Shown: positions 63,966 through 64,000 of the stretch, piece after piece
Numbering within the stretch: the stretch's first letter is position 1
Layout of the letters: each line of letters opens with the position of its first letter
Notes under the pieces: generated by a model
The model's input: the letters and a program-made list of their open reading frames with translations, nothing else
Databases searched by the model: none
Told to the model about the DNA's origin: nothing
Assembly: GCA_902619375.1 (NCBI GenBank)
Contig: CACNEB010000001.1
Location: 1-64,000 of the forward strand
Direction: 5' to 3'
Source: an uncultured Alphaproteobacteria bacterium
GTDB lineage: Bacteria > Pseudomonadota > Alphaproteobacteria > HIMB59
Length of the DNA stretch: 64,000 nt
Position numbers and translations under genes: made by a program

Positions 63966-64000
63966 TGAAGATTTTAATTTCTGATAAGATGAGTGACAAG
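63965..64000 (+). CDS. serA: D-3-phosphoglycerate dehydrogenase, 5' end
   Basis: Only 12 codons are visible, [12 protein letters not shown], cut by the right edge. The sequence [10 protein letters not shown] is the usual start of alphaproteobacterial SerA, and the ATG shares one base with the serC stop (TAATG). SerA performs the first step of serine synthesis, so serC-serA would be a coupled pair. The call rests on this short match and on gene order. Confidence 0.7.
   Translation, partial: MKILISDKMSDK

Noticed and set aside
1..64000. tRNA, rRNA, CRISPR, insertion sequences, prophage or attachment sites
   Set aside because: Almost all sequence is accounted for by housekeeping genes; gaps are at most 109 bp and none has cloverleaf, spaced repeats, transposase or integrase features.

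Overview
This 64-kb window is a chromosomal segment from a streamlined, strongly AT-rich, free-living alphaproteobacterium, most likely a marine SAR11/HIMB59-like lineage. Three things point there. The gene order is classically alphaproteobacterial (nuoJKLMN-birA-coaX-rnj-DUF1467-proS-lolCD-dnaE; rpsB-tsf-pyrH-frr-uppS-cdsA-dxr-bamA-lpxD-fabZ-lpxA-lpxI-lpxB; pdhA-pdhB-pdhC-lpd-lipA; ntrY-ntrX-trkA). Coding density is extreme, with most neighbouring genes touching or overlapping by 1 to 35 bp. Proteins are short and rich in Lys, Asn and Ile. The lineage is an inference; a marker-gene tree would settle it. No gene-free stretch reaches 300 bp. The longest gaps are 14856-14964 (109 bp), 58758-58848 (91 bp), 61545-61632 (88 bp) and 55286-55343 (58 bp). 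I see no tRNA, rRNA, CRISPR array, insertion sequence, prophage or replication origin.

Layout. From 1 to 14855 (+) lie the end of the complex I operon, cofactor genes (birA, coaX), RNase J, ProRS, the lipoprotein-release transporter LolCD and the DNA polymerase III alpha subunit. From 14856 to 26520 (+) a structured leader precedes rpsB-tsf-pyrH-frr, then isoprenoid and phospholipid genes (uppS, cdsA, dxr), bamA and the lipid A block. From 36471 down to 26492 (-) runs one tight array: ppiD, trpE-G-D-C, moaC-moeA, lexA, gltX, gltA. From 36503 to 47417 (+) are tpiA, secG, pyrG, kdsA, eno, ftsB, the pyruvate dehydrogenase complex and lipA. ispDF (-, 47414-48553) is wedged with no free intergenic DNA before ntrYX-trkA and three small-metabolism or repair genes (to 55285). 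From 55344 to 59955 (+) is a BMP-family (purine-nucleoside-like) ABC importer, followed by a convergent gpt phosphoribosyltransferase. From 60419 to the right edge are a degenerate Gfo/Idh-like protein, a 100-residue protein of unknown function, DUF1015, serC and the start of serA.

Together the genes cover respiration and pyruvate oxidation (Nuo, PDH with its own lipoate synthase, citrate synthase), outer-membrane assembly (Lpx, KdsA, BamA, Lol, SecG, PpiD), MEP-pathway isoprenoids (Dxr, IspDF), tryptophan and serine synthesis, molybdopterin, and purine uptake with salvage.

The most interesting signals are a compact pseudoknot-like leader whose bulge pairs with the rpsB Shine-Dalgarno region; an NtrX whose AAA+ core has lost its sigma-54 and ATPase motifs; a pyruvate dehydrogenase E2 with two tandem subunit-binding-like segments; a DnaE whose PHP domain lacks metal ligands; a divergent UppS; the absence of rseP between dxr and bamA; and the poorly characterised 60.4-61.6 kb block, including a possible 29-residue membrane peptide on the minus strand. 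Most genes lack a recognisable Shine-Dalgarno and many use TTG or GTG starts.
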